64,000 bases of DNA from Pseudomonas reinekei (lineage in GTDB: Bacteria; Pseudomonadota; Gammaproteobacteria; Pseudomonadales; Pseudomonadaceae), in assembly GCF_001945365.1 (NCBI RefSeq), contig NZ_MSTQ01000020.1, positions 1-64,000 of the forward strand, given 5' to 3'. Below the pieces are notes generated by a model, which was given only the letters and a program-made list of their open reading frames with translations, ran no database searches and was not told the DNA's origin. Both the position numbers and the translations under genes were made by a program. Below, piece after piece: positions 1 through 8,972 of this stretch; the stretch's first letter is position 1; each line of letters opens with the position of its first letter.

Positions 1-2656
1 TGAGACCGCCGACTGCCGGGGTCGAAGTATTGCCACCGGCACGCACACCGATCACCGCGCCCAGACCGTCGGCGCCGCCGATGTCGTTGTCCAGCACATT
101 GCCGCTGACGGTGCCGCCTTCCTGTACGGAGTCCGCGTCAGGCTTGGCGGTGGGCAAATCATCGACGATGTTGACGTTGATCTGCCCGGACGCGGTGCTG
201 CCATCGGTGTCAGTCGCGACGACGTTGAAGTTCTCGGTGATGCTGTTGGTGCCGTCGGCATCCGGATGGGTTTCGTTGTCGACCAGGGTGTAGCTGTAGC
301 TGACCACGCCGGTTTCGGGGTTGAACCCGGTGATGGTCAGCGTGCTGCCCAACGGGGTGGTGATCGATTGTGGGAAACCGACGGCCACGCCACCGCTGAC
401 CACGGTAATGCCGCCCACTGTCAGGGTTTGCAGGCCATCGAGTGCAGTCACCGTGAAGGTGCCGCTTTGGGTCAGCGCCGGAGTGTTTGGACTGGTGCCG
501 TCCGTGAGGTTTTTCTCGTAGACCGTGAGTTCACCGCCAGACACGTCGAGGCCGTTGAGGGTCACCCCATCGTCATTGTTGTGGATGTTCAGCACCAGAT
601 TGGCCGTGCTGGTATCGCCATCGGCATCGGTCAGCGTGTAGGTGAACGTCTCGGTGCCGTTGCCACCGCCGTGCAGGGCTTTGAAATCGGCGTCGCTGGT
701 GTTCAGGGTGTAGGTGTAAGTGCCGTTGGCATTCAGCACCAGGGTGCCGTACGTGCCGACGAACGTACCGGGGGTGATCGGCCCGGAGTTTTCACCGACC
801 GGCACACGGTCCGCGCCTTGCACATCGTTGGTCAGCACGTTGCCGTTGAGGGTCAGCAAGGACTCCGACGCGGTCGAAAGGTTACTGTCATCCACGCCTT
901 TGGGCAGGTCGTCGACGATGTTGACGTCCAGGCTGCCGTTGGCGGTGGTGCCGTTGTCGTCGACCACGGTGACCGCGAATTGCTCGGACAGGCTGTTGGC
1001 ACCGTTGGCGTTCGGATGCGCTTCGTTGTCGGTCAGGGTATAGCTGTAGCTCACCACACCGGTTTGCGGGTTGAATCCGGTGATGGTCAGCGTGCTGCCC
1101 AACGGCGTGGTGATCGATTGCGGGAACCCTGCGCTCACACCGCCGACCACCACGTTGATGCCGCCGATGGTCAGGGTCTGCACGCCGTCGAGGGCGGTGA
1201 TGGTGAAGGTGCCGCTCTGGGTCAATGCCGGTGCATCAGAGCTACTGCCATCGCTGAGATTTTTTTCGTAGACGGTCAGTTCACCGCCCTCGACCTCGAG
1301 GCCGTTGATCGTCACCCCATCGTCGTTGTTGTGGATGTTGAGCACCAGGTTGGCGGTGCTGCTGTCGCCGTCGGCATCGGTCAGGGTGTAGGTGAACGTC
1401 TCGGTGCCGTTGCCACCGCCGTGCAGGGCTTTGAAATCGGGGTCGCTGGTGTTCAGGGTGTAGGTGTAAGTGCCGTTGGCATTCAGCACCAGGGTGCCGT
1501 ACGTGCCGACGAACGTACCGGGGGTGATCGGCCCGGAGTTTTCACCGACCGGCACACGGTCCGCGCCTTGCACATCGTTGGTCAGCACGTTGCCGTTGAG
1601 GGTCAACTGGGTTTCCGACGCCACGCCGTTATCGTCGTCGATGGCTTTGGGCAAGTCGTCGGTGATGTTGATGTCCAGCGACCCGGTAGCGGTGTCGCCA
1701 TCGCTGTCACTGGCCACCACGGTGAATTGTTCGCTGAGGCTGGTGCCGTCATCGGTGGTGTGGGTTTCACTGCCATTGAGGGTGTAGCTGTAACTCACCA
1801 CGCCGGTGACCGGGTTGTAACCGGTGATGGTCAAGGTGCTGCCCAACGGAGTGGTGATCGACTGCGGGAAACCACTGGCCACACCGCCGCTGATCACGTT
1901 GATCCCGCCGATGCTCAGGCTGCTCAAACCGTCAGGGGCGTTGATGGTGAACGTGCCGTTCTGTGTCAGGGCACCTGGATTGCTGGCCGACCCAGTGGCG
2001 AGGCTGGCTTCCTTGACGGAGAGTTCACCGCCTTCCACCGACAGGCCGTTGAGCGTGACCGGGTTGTCTGCCGCCGGGGGAACCTGTGGGGTAACCACTG
2101 GCGGCAGCACTGGGGCAGTTACCGCCGCCGGGTCGCCGTCTGGATCAATATCGCCCGCGAGGCGCTCGTCCGGAAACTCGGGGATGCCATTGAACCCGGC
2201 AGTGGGAAACCCGATGTTCGGATCGACGCGCCCACCGACCTCTTCGAGCATCACGAAACTGTGCCCGCCCCCTGCCGCACCACCCGGTGCTCCGGTCGAT
2301 GGCCCGGCCGCCGTGGCTTCGGCGGTTTGCGTCGGGTCGTCACCGGCAGCAATGGCTTTTTGCAGTTGTTCGACATCGCTCAGTTGCGCCTGGCTTGGCG
2401 TCACCGCTTCGGCGGTGTCTACGTGAGGCACTTGATTGGCCAGCAATTGAGGGGTCATTTGCAGGCTGCTGCCGCGGCCGAGGGTCAGCTCCTGGCCATT
2501 TTGCAAACGCACCGCTACCGCGCCTTCGGCTCCGGTATTGAGTTGATCACCGGCGAACAGCCGGTCGCCCTCGACCAGGACACGACGCGTGCCGTCGCTC
2601 GCTACCGCGAACACCTGACCGATGATCTTGCTGACTGTACCGATGAGCGTAGCCAT
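1..2656 (-). CDS. LapA/MapA-family giant RTX-type adhesin, N-terminal part (partial, runs off left edge)
   Basis: The minus strand is open from an ATG at 2656 to the window edge (885 codons seen, no stop). A GGAGG lies 8 bases upstream of the ATG. The N terminus (MATLIGTVSKIIGQVFAVAS) is a LapA-type retention module of about 120 residues. It ends in T115-A116-A117-G118, the di-alanine site cut by LapG-type periplasmic proteases. A Gly/Ala linker and the conserved stretch GGGHSFVMLEEVGGRVDPN follow, then repeats of about 250 residues with VCBS/Ig-like motifs (for example LNGNVLTNDVQGAD, TLTDADGDS). Known LapA proteins are held in the outer membrane by this module until cleavage releases them. 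The adjacent divergent type I secretion genes fit this role. The location beside gbuA, with no lapD or lapG in view, and the N-terminal wording suggest the second adhesin type (MapA) rather than LapA itself; that is inference. Confidence 0.9.
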   Translation of the reverse strand, partial: MATLIGTVSKIIGQVFAVASDGTRRVLVEGDRLFAGDQLNTGAEGAVAVRLQNGQELTLGRGSSLQMTPQLLANQVPHVDTAEAVTPSQAQLSDVEQLQKAIAAGDDPTQTAEATAAGPSTGAPGGAAGGGHSFVMLEEVGGRVDPNIGFPTAGFNGIPEFPDERLAGDIDPDGDPAAVTAPVLPPVVTPQVPPAADNPVTLNGLSVEGGELSVKEASLATGSASNPGALTQNGTFTINAPDGLSSLSIGGINVISGGVASGFPQSITTPLGSTLTITGYNPVTGVVSYSYTLNGSETHTTDDGTSLSEQFTVVASDSDGDTATGSLDINITDDLPKAIDDDNGVASETQLTLNGNVLTNDVQGADRVPVGENSGPITPGTFVGTYGTLVLNANGTYTYTLNTSDPDFKALHGGGNGTETFTYTLTDADGDSSTANLVLNIHNNDDGVTINGLEVEGGELTVYEKNLSDGSSSDAPALTQSGTFTITALDGVQTLTIGGINVVVGGVSAGFPQSITTPLGSTLTITGFNPQTGVVSYSYTLTDNEAHPNANGANSLSEQFAVTVVDDNGTTANGSLDVNIVDDLPKGVDDSNLSTASESLLTLNGNVLTNDVQGADRVPVGENSGPITPGTFVGTYGTLVLNANGTYTYTLNTSDADFKALHGGGNGTETFTYTLTDADGDTSTANLVLNIHNNDDGVTLNGLDVSGGELTVYEKNLTDGTSPNTPALTQSGTFTVTALDGLQTLTVGGITVVSGGVAVGFPQSITTPLGSTLTITGFNPETGVVSYSYTLVDNETHPDADGTNSITENFNVVATDTDGSTASGQINVNIVDDLPTAKPDADSVQEGGTVSGNVLDNDIGGADGLGAVIGVRAGGNTSTPAVGGL
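636..1605 (-). repeat. Direct repeat, 750-bp period, inside the adhesin gene
   Basis: Bases 636-855 and 1386-1605 are identical except for one base (C at 691, G at 1441), exactly 750 bp apart, which is 250 codons in frame. A third, more diverged unit starts near 2060. The flanking parts of each unit differ much more, so the near-identity is confined to a block of about 220 bp within the unit. Confidence 0.9.
2303..2314 (-). other. Predicted LapG protease cleavage site (TAAG) in the adhesin
   Basis: Reading the minus strand, the codons ACG GCG GCC GGG encode Thr-Ala-Ala-Gly at residues 115-118 of the adhesin, followed by a Pro/Ser/Gly-rich linker. In LapA of P. fluorescens the LapG protease cuts between the two alanines of a TAAG motif at about this distance from the N terminus. 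The match in sequence and position is visible; cleavage is inferred. Confidence 0.75.
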
Positions 2657-3252
2657 GTGCATTTCCTCCGCTGCCAACCGCTGTCGGCACCTTTTTCTGT
2701 TGCGGAGAACATGCACATGGCTCAAGCGGGCTGCCGGGCGGATCGCCCACCGGTCAATGGCGCAACCTGAGTCAGCCACTGCCCTGGCGATGATCTCGCC
2801 CTGCGTGTTGCTCACCGGCGGTGGTGAGGTTTTTGACCTCAAATGCCTTTGCAATCAATGGCATCGAAATCCCGAACAAAAACAGTCCGCCCTGTGAGCG
2901 TTGCGTAACGGTTTTGAACTACCAGAGTGACAAAAAACCGTCACCCAATCCGCTCCGCGTCCCTCCCCTCCAGCACTTCTCCGCCCATGTCGATAAGTGG
3001 ATTGGAACTTTCCATCAAGCCCCCGATGAGCGCCCTAAAGCTCATAAAACAAGGGCTTTCGAATTGAACAATGTCTTGGATTTGGCAGAGCGCATAAGTT
3101 TTTTTTGGCATAGGCGTTATGAAAAATACTTCTTAGGTTCTCTCCAGAATGTTCTTAGCTCTTCTGTAAAACGCGTGAAACGGTTGACCTATAAATGTCG
3201 TCAAATAAATGGCGACTTATAAAGAACCATCAGGACTCCAGGGAGATGCACC
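2657..3252. promoter_or_regulatory. Divergent control region between adhesin and its secretion operon
   Basis: This 596-bp gap between two divergent start codons has no credible gene and is AT-richer than its flanks. It must hold both promoters. A 17-bp perfect dyad (arms TGAGGT and ACCTCA around TTTTG) lies at 2825-2841, about 170 bases upstream of the adhesin start. A looser inverted pair, TTGAC at 3184-3188 and GTCAA at 3200-3204, lies just before the secretion operon. I could not assign a convincing sigma-70 or sigma-54 promoter by eye. Confidence 0.6.
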
Positions 3253-4611
3253 ATGCGCCTATTAACCCCCCTCTGCAGCGCAGTTTTATTGGCCATGGCC
3301 TGCACGTCTCAAGCTCACGCCATGTCATTGACCGAAGCCATCCAGAGCACCATCGCCACCCACCCGGAACTGGCGTCGCGAGTAGACAGCCGTTTGTCGG
3401 CTGACGAAGACGTGAAGGTCGCGAAGGGGGGCTTTTATCCATCAGTGGACTTGAATGCCGCGTACGGGCGCGGGTACAGCGATAACACCAACACCCGCGC
3501 GTTCGGTAACCATCACACCGAAATCCTCAATTACACCCAGTCGGAACTGCGTCTGCGGCAGATGCTCTTCGACGGGTTCAACACGGCCAACGAAGTCGAA
3601 CGCACCAAAGGCGTGGTCAACTCCCGAGCCTACTACGCCCAGGGCACCGCCCAGGACCTGGCCCTGCGTACCATCGAGGTCTACCTCGAAGTGCTCAAGC
3701 GCCGCGAACTGGTGACGCTGGCCAAGAACAACCTGCAGGCTCACTTGCGCGTCAACGATCAGATCGGCCTGCGTACCGAGCGCGGGGTCGGCAGCAACGC
3801 TGACGCCGACCAGTCCACCGCACGTCGGGCACTGGCGGAGAACAACCTCGACACCGCCGAAGTTGACCTGGCGGACGCCGAATCGAACTTCGCGGCTGTG
3901 GTCGGACGCCTGCCCGACGAGCTGGAAACACCGCCGTCGACCCGCGGCGAACTGCCGGCCACGCTGCAGGAAGCTCAGCAAAGCATGGTGGAAAATAACC
4001 CGTATCTGAAATCCGCCCAGGCCGACGTGCAATCGGCCGAGAGCCAGTACGAAGTCGCCAAGTCGCCGTTCTACCCACGTTTCGACGCCGAGGCGGCAGT
4101 GGGCGCGAACAACAACATCGCGGGCGAAGAAGGCCATGACAACGAATGGCGGGTCGGCGTGGTGATGAACTACAACCTGTTCCGCGGCGGCAGCGACAAG
4201 GCGCGCCTGCAATCGGATGCGCACAAGATCAATCAGGCGATGGACATCCGCAACAACGCCCTGCGCCAGCTCAACGAAAACATCAATCTGGCCTGGAACG
4301 CCATGGTCAACGCCAAGAAACAAACCCCGACCGCCCGTGAATACGCCGACACCAGCAAACGCGTACGCATGGCGTATCAGGATCAGTTCGGCCTCGGCCA
4401 ACGCACCCTGCTCGATCTGCTGGACAGCGAAAACGAGCTTTACAACGCCAACCGCCGCTACACCGAAGTGCGCTACACCGAAGAGTTTTCGATGTACCGG
4501 GTGCTGGCGAACATGGGGCAGTTGTTGAGCAAACAACGGGTCGTCCTGCCCGCCGACGCCATCGCGCAGACCGAAGTGAAAAGCGATGCCCGTCTGCCTG
4601 CTCTTAGATAA
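3253..4611 (+). CDS. TolC-family outer membrane channel of the adhesin type I secretion system (LapE/MapE-like)
   Basis: The 452-residue protein starts with a signal peptide (MRLLTPLCSAVLLAMACTSQ, likely cut after AHA at about residue 24). TolC-type repeats of alternating coiled coil and beta-strand follow, such as YPSVDLNAAYGRG near residue 60 and FYPRFDAEAAVG near 270. GGGAG-like pairing (AGGGAG) precedes the ATG. It would form the trimeric outer membrane exit duct with the ABC and fusion proteins encoded next. It begins divergently from the adhesin, and the three-gene order channel, ATPase, fusion protein is that of LapEBC-type systems. The family call is firm; whether it is LapE or the paralogous MapE is not settled by sequence alone. 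Confidence 0.9.
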   Translation: MRLLTPLCSAVLLAMACTSQAHAMSLTEAIQSTIATHPELASRVDSRLSADEDVKVAKGGFYPSVDLNAAYGRGYSDNTNTRAFGNHHTEILNYTQSELRLRQMLFDGFNTANEVERTKGVVNSRAYYAQGTAQDLALRTIEVYLEVLKRRELVTLAKNNLQAHLRVNDQIGLRTERGVGSNADADQSTARRALAENNLDTAEVDLADAESNFAAVVGRLPDELETPPSTRGELPATLQEAQQSMVENNPYLKSAQADVQSAESQYEVAKSPFYPRFDAEAAVGANNNIAGEEGHDNEWRVGVVMNYNLFRGGSDKARLQSDAHKINQAMDIRNNALRQLNENINLAWNAMVNAKKQTPTAREYADTSKRVRMAYQDQFGLGQRTLLDLLDSENELYNANRRYTEVRYTEEFSMYRVLANMGQLLSKQRVVLPADAIAQTEVKSDARLPALR

Positions 4612-4697
4612 ACACCACCCGCAGGCTGCGGCCGCCCTTAAAGGGTGGACTTGTAGATATCCGTACCCATTGTTGTAGCGCAAACGGAGCGATCAAA

Positions 4698-6857
4698 TTG
4701 ACCAGCATGGAACCTGGCAACACGGGTGTCGATCCGCGCCTGAGCTTCGATGACCCGCTTCTGGACGGTCTGCTGATTCTCTGCAAACTCCACGGCGCGA
4801 CGGTCAGTCGCGCCAGCCTGAGTGCCGGGCTGCCAATGGCACACCAACGCCTGAGCCTGGACCTGCTGCCCCGCGCTGCAGCCCGGGCCGGTTTGCAGGC
4901 GCGCCTGCTGCGCCGTGATCTGAAAGACATCTCCCCGCTCAACCTGCCCGTGATGCTGCTGCTCACCCATGGACGCACCGCTGTCCTGCGCCGCTATGGC
5001 GAAGACGGCCGGGTGCTGATCCTGCCCAGCGAAGCCGACGGTGGCGAACAATGGATCAGCCCGCAAGAGCTGGCAGAACATTACACCGGGCAAGCCTTGT
5101 TCGCCCGGCCACGGCACGAACTCGAAGACCTGCGCTCGCCACTGGTGCCCCGGGTACAGGCGTGGTTTCGCGACACCCTGAAACTGTCGAAATGGCTGTA
5201 CAGCGATGCGATCCTCGCCAGCTTCCTGATCAACCTGTTGGGCCTGATGGTGCCGCTGTTCGTGATGCAGACCTACGACCGCGTGGTGCCGAACCAGGCC
5301 ACTTCGACCTTGTGGGTGTTGTCCATCGGCTTGCTGATCGGCACCGGTTTCGAACTGGTGCTGCGGGTGGTACGCGCCCACTTGCTGGACACCGCCGGCA
5401 AGAAGACCGACGTAATCCTCTCGGCGACTTTGTTCGAACGCATCACCGGCATGGCGATGAAAGCACGGCCGGCGACCATCGGCGGCTTTGCCCAGAGCAT
5501 CCATGACTTTCAGGGCCTGCGGGAGTTTCTCACGGCCGTGACCCTGACCAGCCTGATCGACCTGCCCTTCGCACTGCTGATGCTGGTGGTGATCGGCCTG
5601 CTCGGCGGCTGGCTGGTGGTGATTCCGCTGCTGGCGTTTCCGATCACCATCATCTTCGCCATGATCATTCAGACACGCCTGCGCGACACCGTGCAGAAAA
5701 GCTTGAGCCTCGGCGCTGAACGCCAGGCGCTGCTGATCGAAACCCTCGGTGGCCTGGAAACCCTCAAGGCATGCAGCGCCGAAAGCGAGCGCCAGCACAA
5801 GTGGGAAAGCACCCACGGCGCCCTCACCCGCCTCGACAGCCATGCGCGCAACCTCTCGGCACTGGCCACCAACGGCACGTTGTTCATCCAGCAGTTTTCC
5901 GGCATGGCGACCATCGTGGCCGGGGTGTACAGCATCATTGCCGGTAACCTCAGCGTCGGCGCACTGGTGGCGACCTACATGCTCGGCAGTCGCGTGCTGG
6001 CACCGCTGGGGCAAATCGCCGGGCTGATCACCCGCTACCAGCAAGCGCAACTGACCATGAAAAGTACCGATGCGCTGATGTCGCTGCCCCAGGAGCGCGA
6101 TGCCCGGCAGCGGCCTCTCGAACGCACGCAACTGCGAGGCGCACTGGATGTGGTCGGCGTGACGTTCCACTACAACGGCCAGGCCGCGCCGGCGCTGGCC
6201 AACATCAGTTTCAGCGTCAAACCCGGCGAACGTATCGGCATCATCGGTCGCAGCGGTTCGGGCAAAAGCACGCTGGGGCGACTGGTGATGGGTTTTTATG
6301 AGCCGCAAGAAGGCCAGCTCCTGCTTGATGGCCTGGACCTGCGGCAACTGGACGTCGCCGACCTGCGCCATCAGATCGGTTATGTCGCCCATGACTTGCC
6401 GCTGCTGGCCGGCAGCCTGCGCGACAACCTGACCCTCGGCGCACGTTACATCAGCGACGCCCGCATGCTCGAAGTCGCCGAACTCACCGGCGTCACCGAA
6501 CTGGCCCGGCAACACCCGCAAGGCTTCGACCGGCCCGTCGGCGAGCGTGGGCAGCTTCTGTCCGGCGGGCAACGCCAGGCCGTGTTACTGGCCCGGGCGC
6601 TGCTGCTCGACCCGCCGATCATGTTGCTCGACGAACCCACTAGCGCCATGGACAACAGCAGCGAGGATGTTCTGCGGCAAAAACTCCACAACTGGGTCCA
6701 GGGCAAAACCGTGCTGCTGGTCACGCACCGCACATCGATGCTCAGCCTGGTGGATCGACTGGTGGTGCTCGACAACGGGCGGATCGTCGCCGACGGGCCG
6801 AAAGAAGCGGTCATCGATGCATTGCGCAAGGGCCGCGTCGGCTCTGCCGCGGTCTAG
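4698..6857 (+). CDS. Type I secretion ABC transporter with C39-like N-terminal domain (LapB/MapB-like)
   Basis: This 719-residue inner membrane exporter has three parts. An N-terminal C39-peptidase-like domain spans about residues 1-130, and its position suggests substrate recognition rather than cleavage. A six-helix ABC transmembrane domain follows (about 160-440). The ATPase has a Walker A GRSGSGKST at 517-525, signature LSGGQRQ near 621 and Walker B MLLDEPTS near 642. The preferred start is TTG at 4698 because a GGAG lies 9 bases upstream; ATG at 4707 is the alternative. It is 86 bp after the TolC-type gene and nearly abuts the fusion-protein gene, so the three are probably one operon for export of the adhesin at 1-2656. 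Confidence 0.92.
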   Translation: MTSMEPGNTGVDPRLSFDDPLLDGLLILCKLHGATVSRASLSAGLPMAHQRLSLDLLPRAAARAGLQARLLRRDLKDISPLNLPVMLLLTHGRTAVLRRYGEDGRVLILPSEADGGEQWISPQELAEHYTGQALFARPRHELEDLRSPLVPRVQAWFRDTLKLSKWLYSDAILASFLINLLGLMVPLFVMQTYDRVVPNQATSTLWVLSIGLLIGTGFELVLRVVRAHLLDTAGKKTDVILSATLFERITGMAMKARPATIGGFAQSIHDFQGLREFLTAVTLTSLIDLPFALLMLVVIGLLGGWLVVIPLLAFPITIIFAMIIQTRLRDTVQKSLSLGAERQALLIETLGGLETLKACSAESERQHKWESTHGALTRLDSHARNLSALATNGTLFIQQFSGMATIVAGVYSIIAGNLSVGALVATYMLGSRVLAPLGQIAGLITRYQQAQLTMKSTDALMSLPQERDARQRPLERTQLRGALDVVGVTFHYNGQAAPALANISFSVKPGERIGIIGRSGSGKSTLGRLVMGFYEPQEGQLLLDGLDLRQLDVADLRHQIGYVAHDLPLLAGSLRDNLTLGARYISDARMLEVAELTGVTELARQHPQGFDRPVGERGQLLSGGQRQAVLLARALLLDPPIMLLDEPTSAMDNSSEDVLRQKLHNWVQGKTVLLVTHRTSMLSLVDRLVVLDNGRIVADGPKEAVIDALRKGRVGSAAV

Positions 6858-6866
6858 GAGACGCTC

Positions 6867-8231
6867 ATGTCTGCTTCAACGGATGCTTCCAAAGATCGCG
6901 GGTACTTCGAGAGTTTCGGCAAAAGCGCCGAGGCCGAATTCATGCCGGAAACCGCCGGCGCCTCGTTGCAGGACTCGCCGCGCTGGTCACGGGTGACCGT
7001 GTGGCTGGCGGCCGCGCTGCTGATCAGCGCGCTGGTGTGGGCCAAATTTGCGGTGTTGCAGGAAGTCACCATGGGCGAAGGCAAGGCGATACCGTCGAGC
7101 AAGGTCCAGGTGATCCAGAACCTGGAGGGCGGCATCGTCACTGAGATCTTCGTGCGCGAAGGGCAAATGGTGAACAAGGGCGACACCTTGCTGCGCCTCG
7201 ATGACACGCGCTACCTGTCGAACAAGGGCGAAAGCGAAGTCGATCGTTATGCACTGACCGCGCAGGTCGAACGGCTGTCGGCGGAAGCGGAAGGCCGGCC
7301 CTTCAAGCTGTCGGACGAAGTGATCGCCAAGGCGCCGCAAGTGGCCGAGGACGAGCGCTCTTTGTACGAACAACGGCAACGCCGACTGGCCAGCGAGCAA
7401 CGCACACTGTCAGAACAACTGAGGCAAAAAACCCAGGAACTGGCGGAATTCCGCTCGAAAGCCGGTCAGTACAGCTCGAGCCTGGCGCTGGTCAATCAGG
7501 AGATGAATATGTCCGAGCCCCTGGTCAAGACCGGCGCCGTGTCGCCGGTAGAGATCCTGCGGCTCAAGCGCAGCGCCGTGGAAATCCGTGGCTCGCTGAA
7601 CGCCACGACCCTGGCGATTCCCCGAGCGGAATCGGCGATTGCCGAGATCAGGAGCAAGATCGACGAATCGGAACAGTCCTTCCGCTCGGACGCGGCCAAG
7701 GAGCTCAACGAGAAGCGCACCGACCTGTCGAAAATCACTGCATCGAGCATCGCCATCGACGACCGCGTGACCCGCACCACCGTGACCTCGCCGGTCAAAG
7801 GCATCATCAAGGTATTGAAGGTCAACACCATCGGCGGCGTGGTCCAGCCCGGCAGCGACATGCTGGAAATCGTGCCGCTGGAAGACAACCTGCTGATCGA
7901 AGCCAAGGTCCGGCCACAGGACGTTGCGTTCCTGCATCCGGGCCAGAAAGCCATGGTCAAGTTCACCGCGTACGACTACACAATCTACGGTGGCTTGAGT
8001 GCGAAGCTGGAGTTGATCGGCGCCGACACCATCACCGATGACAAGGGCAACAGCTTCTACCTGATCCAGGTGCGCACCGATAAAAACCATCTGGGCGGGG
8101 ACGTGAAACCGCTGCTGATCATTCCTGGGATGGTGGCGACGGTGGATATCATTACCGGGGAAAAGACCGTGCTGGATTACTTGCTGAAGCCGGTACTGAA
8201 AGCCAGGACCGAGGCGATGCGGGAAAGGTAG
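6867..8231 (+). CDS. HlyD-family membrane fusion protein of the adhesin secretion system (LapC/MapC-like)
   Basis: The 454-residue protein has a short cytoplasmic N terminus, one membrane helix at about 36-58 (WLAAALLISALVWAKF), a lipoyl/biotinyl-like half-motif (VQVIQNLEGGIVTEIFVREG, about 73-92), a long coiled coil (about 130-290) and a C-terminal beta-barrel region (VTSPVKGIIKVLKVNTIGGV). This is the standard HlyD adaptor layout linking ABC ATPase and TolC channel. The ATG follows the ABC stop by 9 bases and its GGAG overlaps that stop, indicating translational coupling. A REP pair lies just after the stop. Confidence 0.92.
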   Translation: MSASTDASKDRGYFESFGKSAEAEFMPETAGASLQDSPRWSRVTVWLAAALLISALVWAKFAVLQEVTMGEGKAIPSSKVQVIQNLEGGIVTEIFVREGQMVNKGDTLLRLDDTRYLSNKGESEVDRYALTAQVERLSAEAEGRPFKLSDEVIAKAPQVAEDERSLYEQRQRRLASEQRTLSEQLRQKTQELAEFRSKAGQYSSSLALVNQEMNMSEPLVKTGAVSPVEILRLKRSAVEIRGSLNATTLAIPRAESAIAEIRSKIDESEQSFRSDAAKELNEKRTDLSKITASSIAIDDRVTRTTVTSPVKGIIKVLKVNTIGGVVQPGSDMLEIVPLEDNLLIEAKVRPQDVAFLHPGQKAMVKFTAYDYTIYGGLSAKLELIGADTITDDKGNSFYLIQVRTDKNHLGGDVKPLLIIPGMVATVDIITGEKTVLDYLLKPVLKARTEAMRER

Positions 8232-8266
8232 TCTTGCCCTGAGAGCTTCGGTGATTGAGCCGCCGC

Positions 8267-8351
8267 CTTCGCGAGCAGGCTCGCTCCCACAGTTGTTCGC
8301 GTTTCTTCTTAAGGAACCCAATCAACAGTGGGAGCGAGCCTGCTCGCGAAG
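8267..8351. repeat. REP pair (class GTGGGAGCGAGC), inverted
   Basis: Two 24-base copies of the same element, each internally palindromic, sit in inverted orientation at 8267-8290 and 8328-8351 in the gap between two convergent genes. Further copies or variants occur near 9901, 19126, 27107, 28076, 41879 and 53381. The form matches Pseudomonas REP/REPIN elements. Confidence 0.85.
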
Positions 8352-8370
8352 AGGCCGGCGCATACAACGA

Positions 8371-8967
8371 TCATCTGTCAGCATGATTACGCTGGTAAGT
8401 CTCCTCCCCCATCGCCGCAATCTGCCCCTCGATCAACGCCTCGAACGGCTTCAGCAACGGCGCAAATGTTGCCGGTGCCTCGAGGGTTTCCAGCGCCTGC
8501 GCAATTGCCTCTACTGTCGACAATGCTCCCGGTCCCGGTGCCTTGCGCAGTCGATAGCGGGACACGCCGCCCTCGGCCAGCGTCACCCGAGGCAGCGCCG
8601 CCAGCAGCGGATTGAGGTGCAGCATCTTGCGCGCCTTGCGCCAGGTGCCGTCCGGGACCACCAGCAACAGCGGCTCATCGGCGGCGGTATACGCCTGCAT
8701 CGGTTGCGCGTCCTCGCCGGGAAACAACAGCCGCGCCCGATAACCTGGCTGATTCAGCAGCGCCGGCAAATCCTCAAACACCTCACCGACGATCAGCTCG
8801 GCCTTCTGCAACCCGAGCGCTGCCAGTCGTGCGGTGTTCAACGCATGATTGACTTCACTCGGATGCTGCAACAACAGCACCCGGGTGCGGCTGTCGAGGC
8901 TGGGAATCAGCGGGCACAGGCAATGGCTTTGCGGGCGCAGGCAACGGGGACATTGAATTCTGGACAT
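8371..8967 (-). CDS. tapT: DTW-domain tRNA-uridine aminocarboxypropyltransferase (TapT-like)
   Basis: The 198-residue protein has an N-terminal zinc-type cysteine cluster (CPRCLRPQSHCLC, residues 6-18) and the family DxTW signature as DGTWRKARKM near residue 100. DTW proteins of the TapT group transfer the aminocarboxypropyl group of S-adenosylmethionine to a uridine of tRNA (acp3U47 in E. coli, formerly YfiP). Length and motif order match the family. It lies between the adhesin export operon (convergent) and gbuR (same strand, 5 bp upstream), so it may be co-transcribed with gbuR, although a functional link is not evident. Confidence 0.82.
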   Translation of the reverse strand: MSRIQCPRCLRPQSHCLCPLIPSLDSRTRVLLLQHPSEVNHALNTARLAALGLQKAELIVGEVFEDLPALLNQPGYRARLLFPGEDAQPMQAYTAADEPLLLVVPDGTWRKARKMLHLNPLLAALPRVTLAEGGVSRYRLRKAPGPGALSTVEAIAQALETLEAPATFAPLLKPFEALIEGQIAAMGEETYQRNHADR

Positions 8968-8972
8968 CGTCT

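Noticed and set aside
266..2770. 834-residue plus-strand open frame
   Set aside because: It is antisense to the adhesin gene, whose minus-strand frame has a ribosome site, a recognisable retention module and VCBS-type repeats. The plus-strand translation is low-complexity and repeats only because the adhesin does.
4638..6572. 644-residue minus-strand open frame
   Set aside because: It is antisense to the secretion ABC transporter, which has all ABC motifs; the minus translation is rich in Gln/His/Arg and has no domain.
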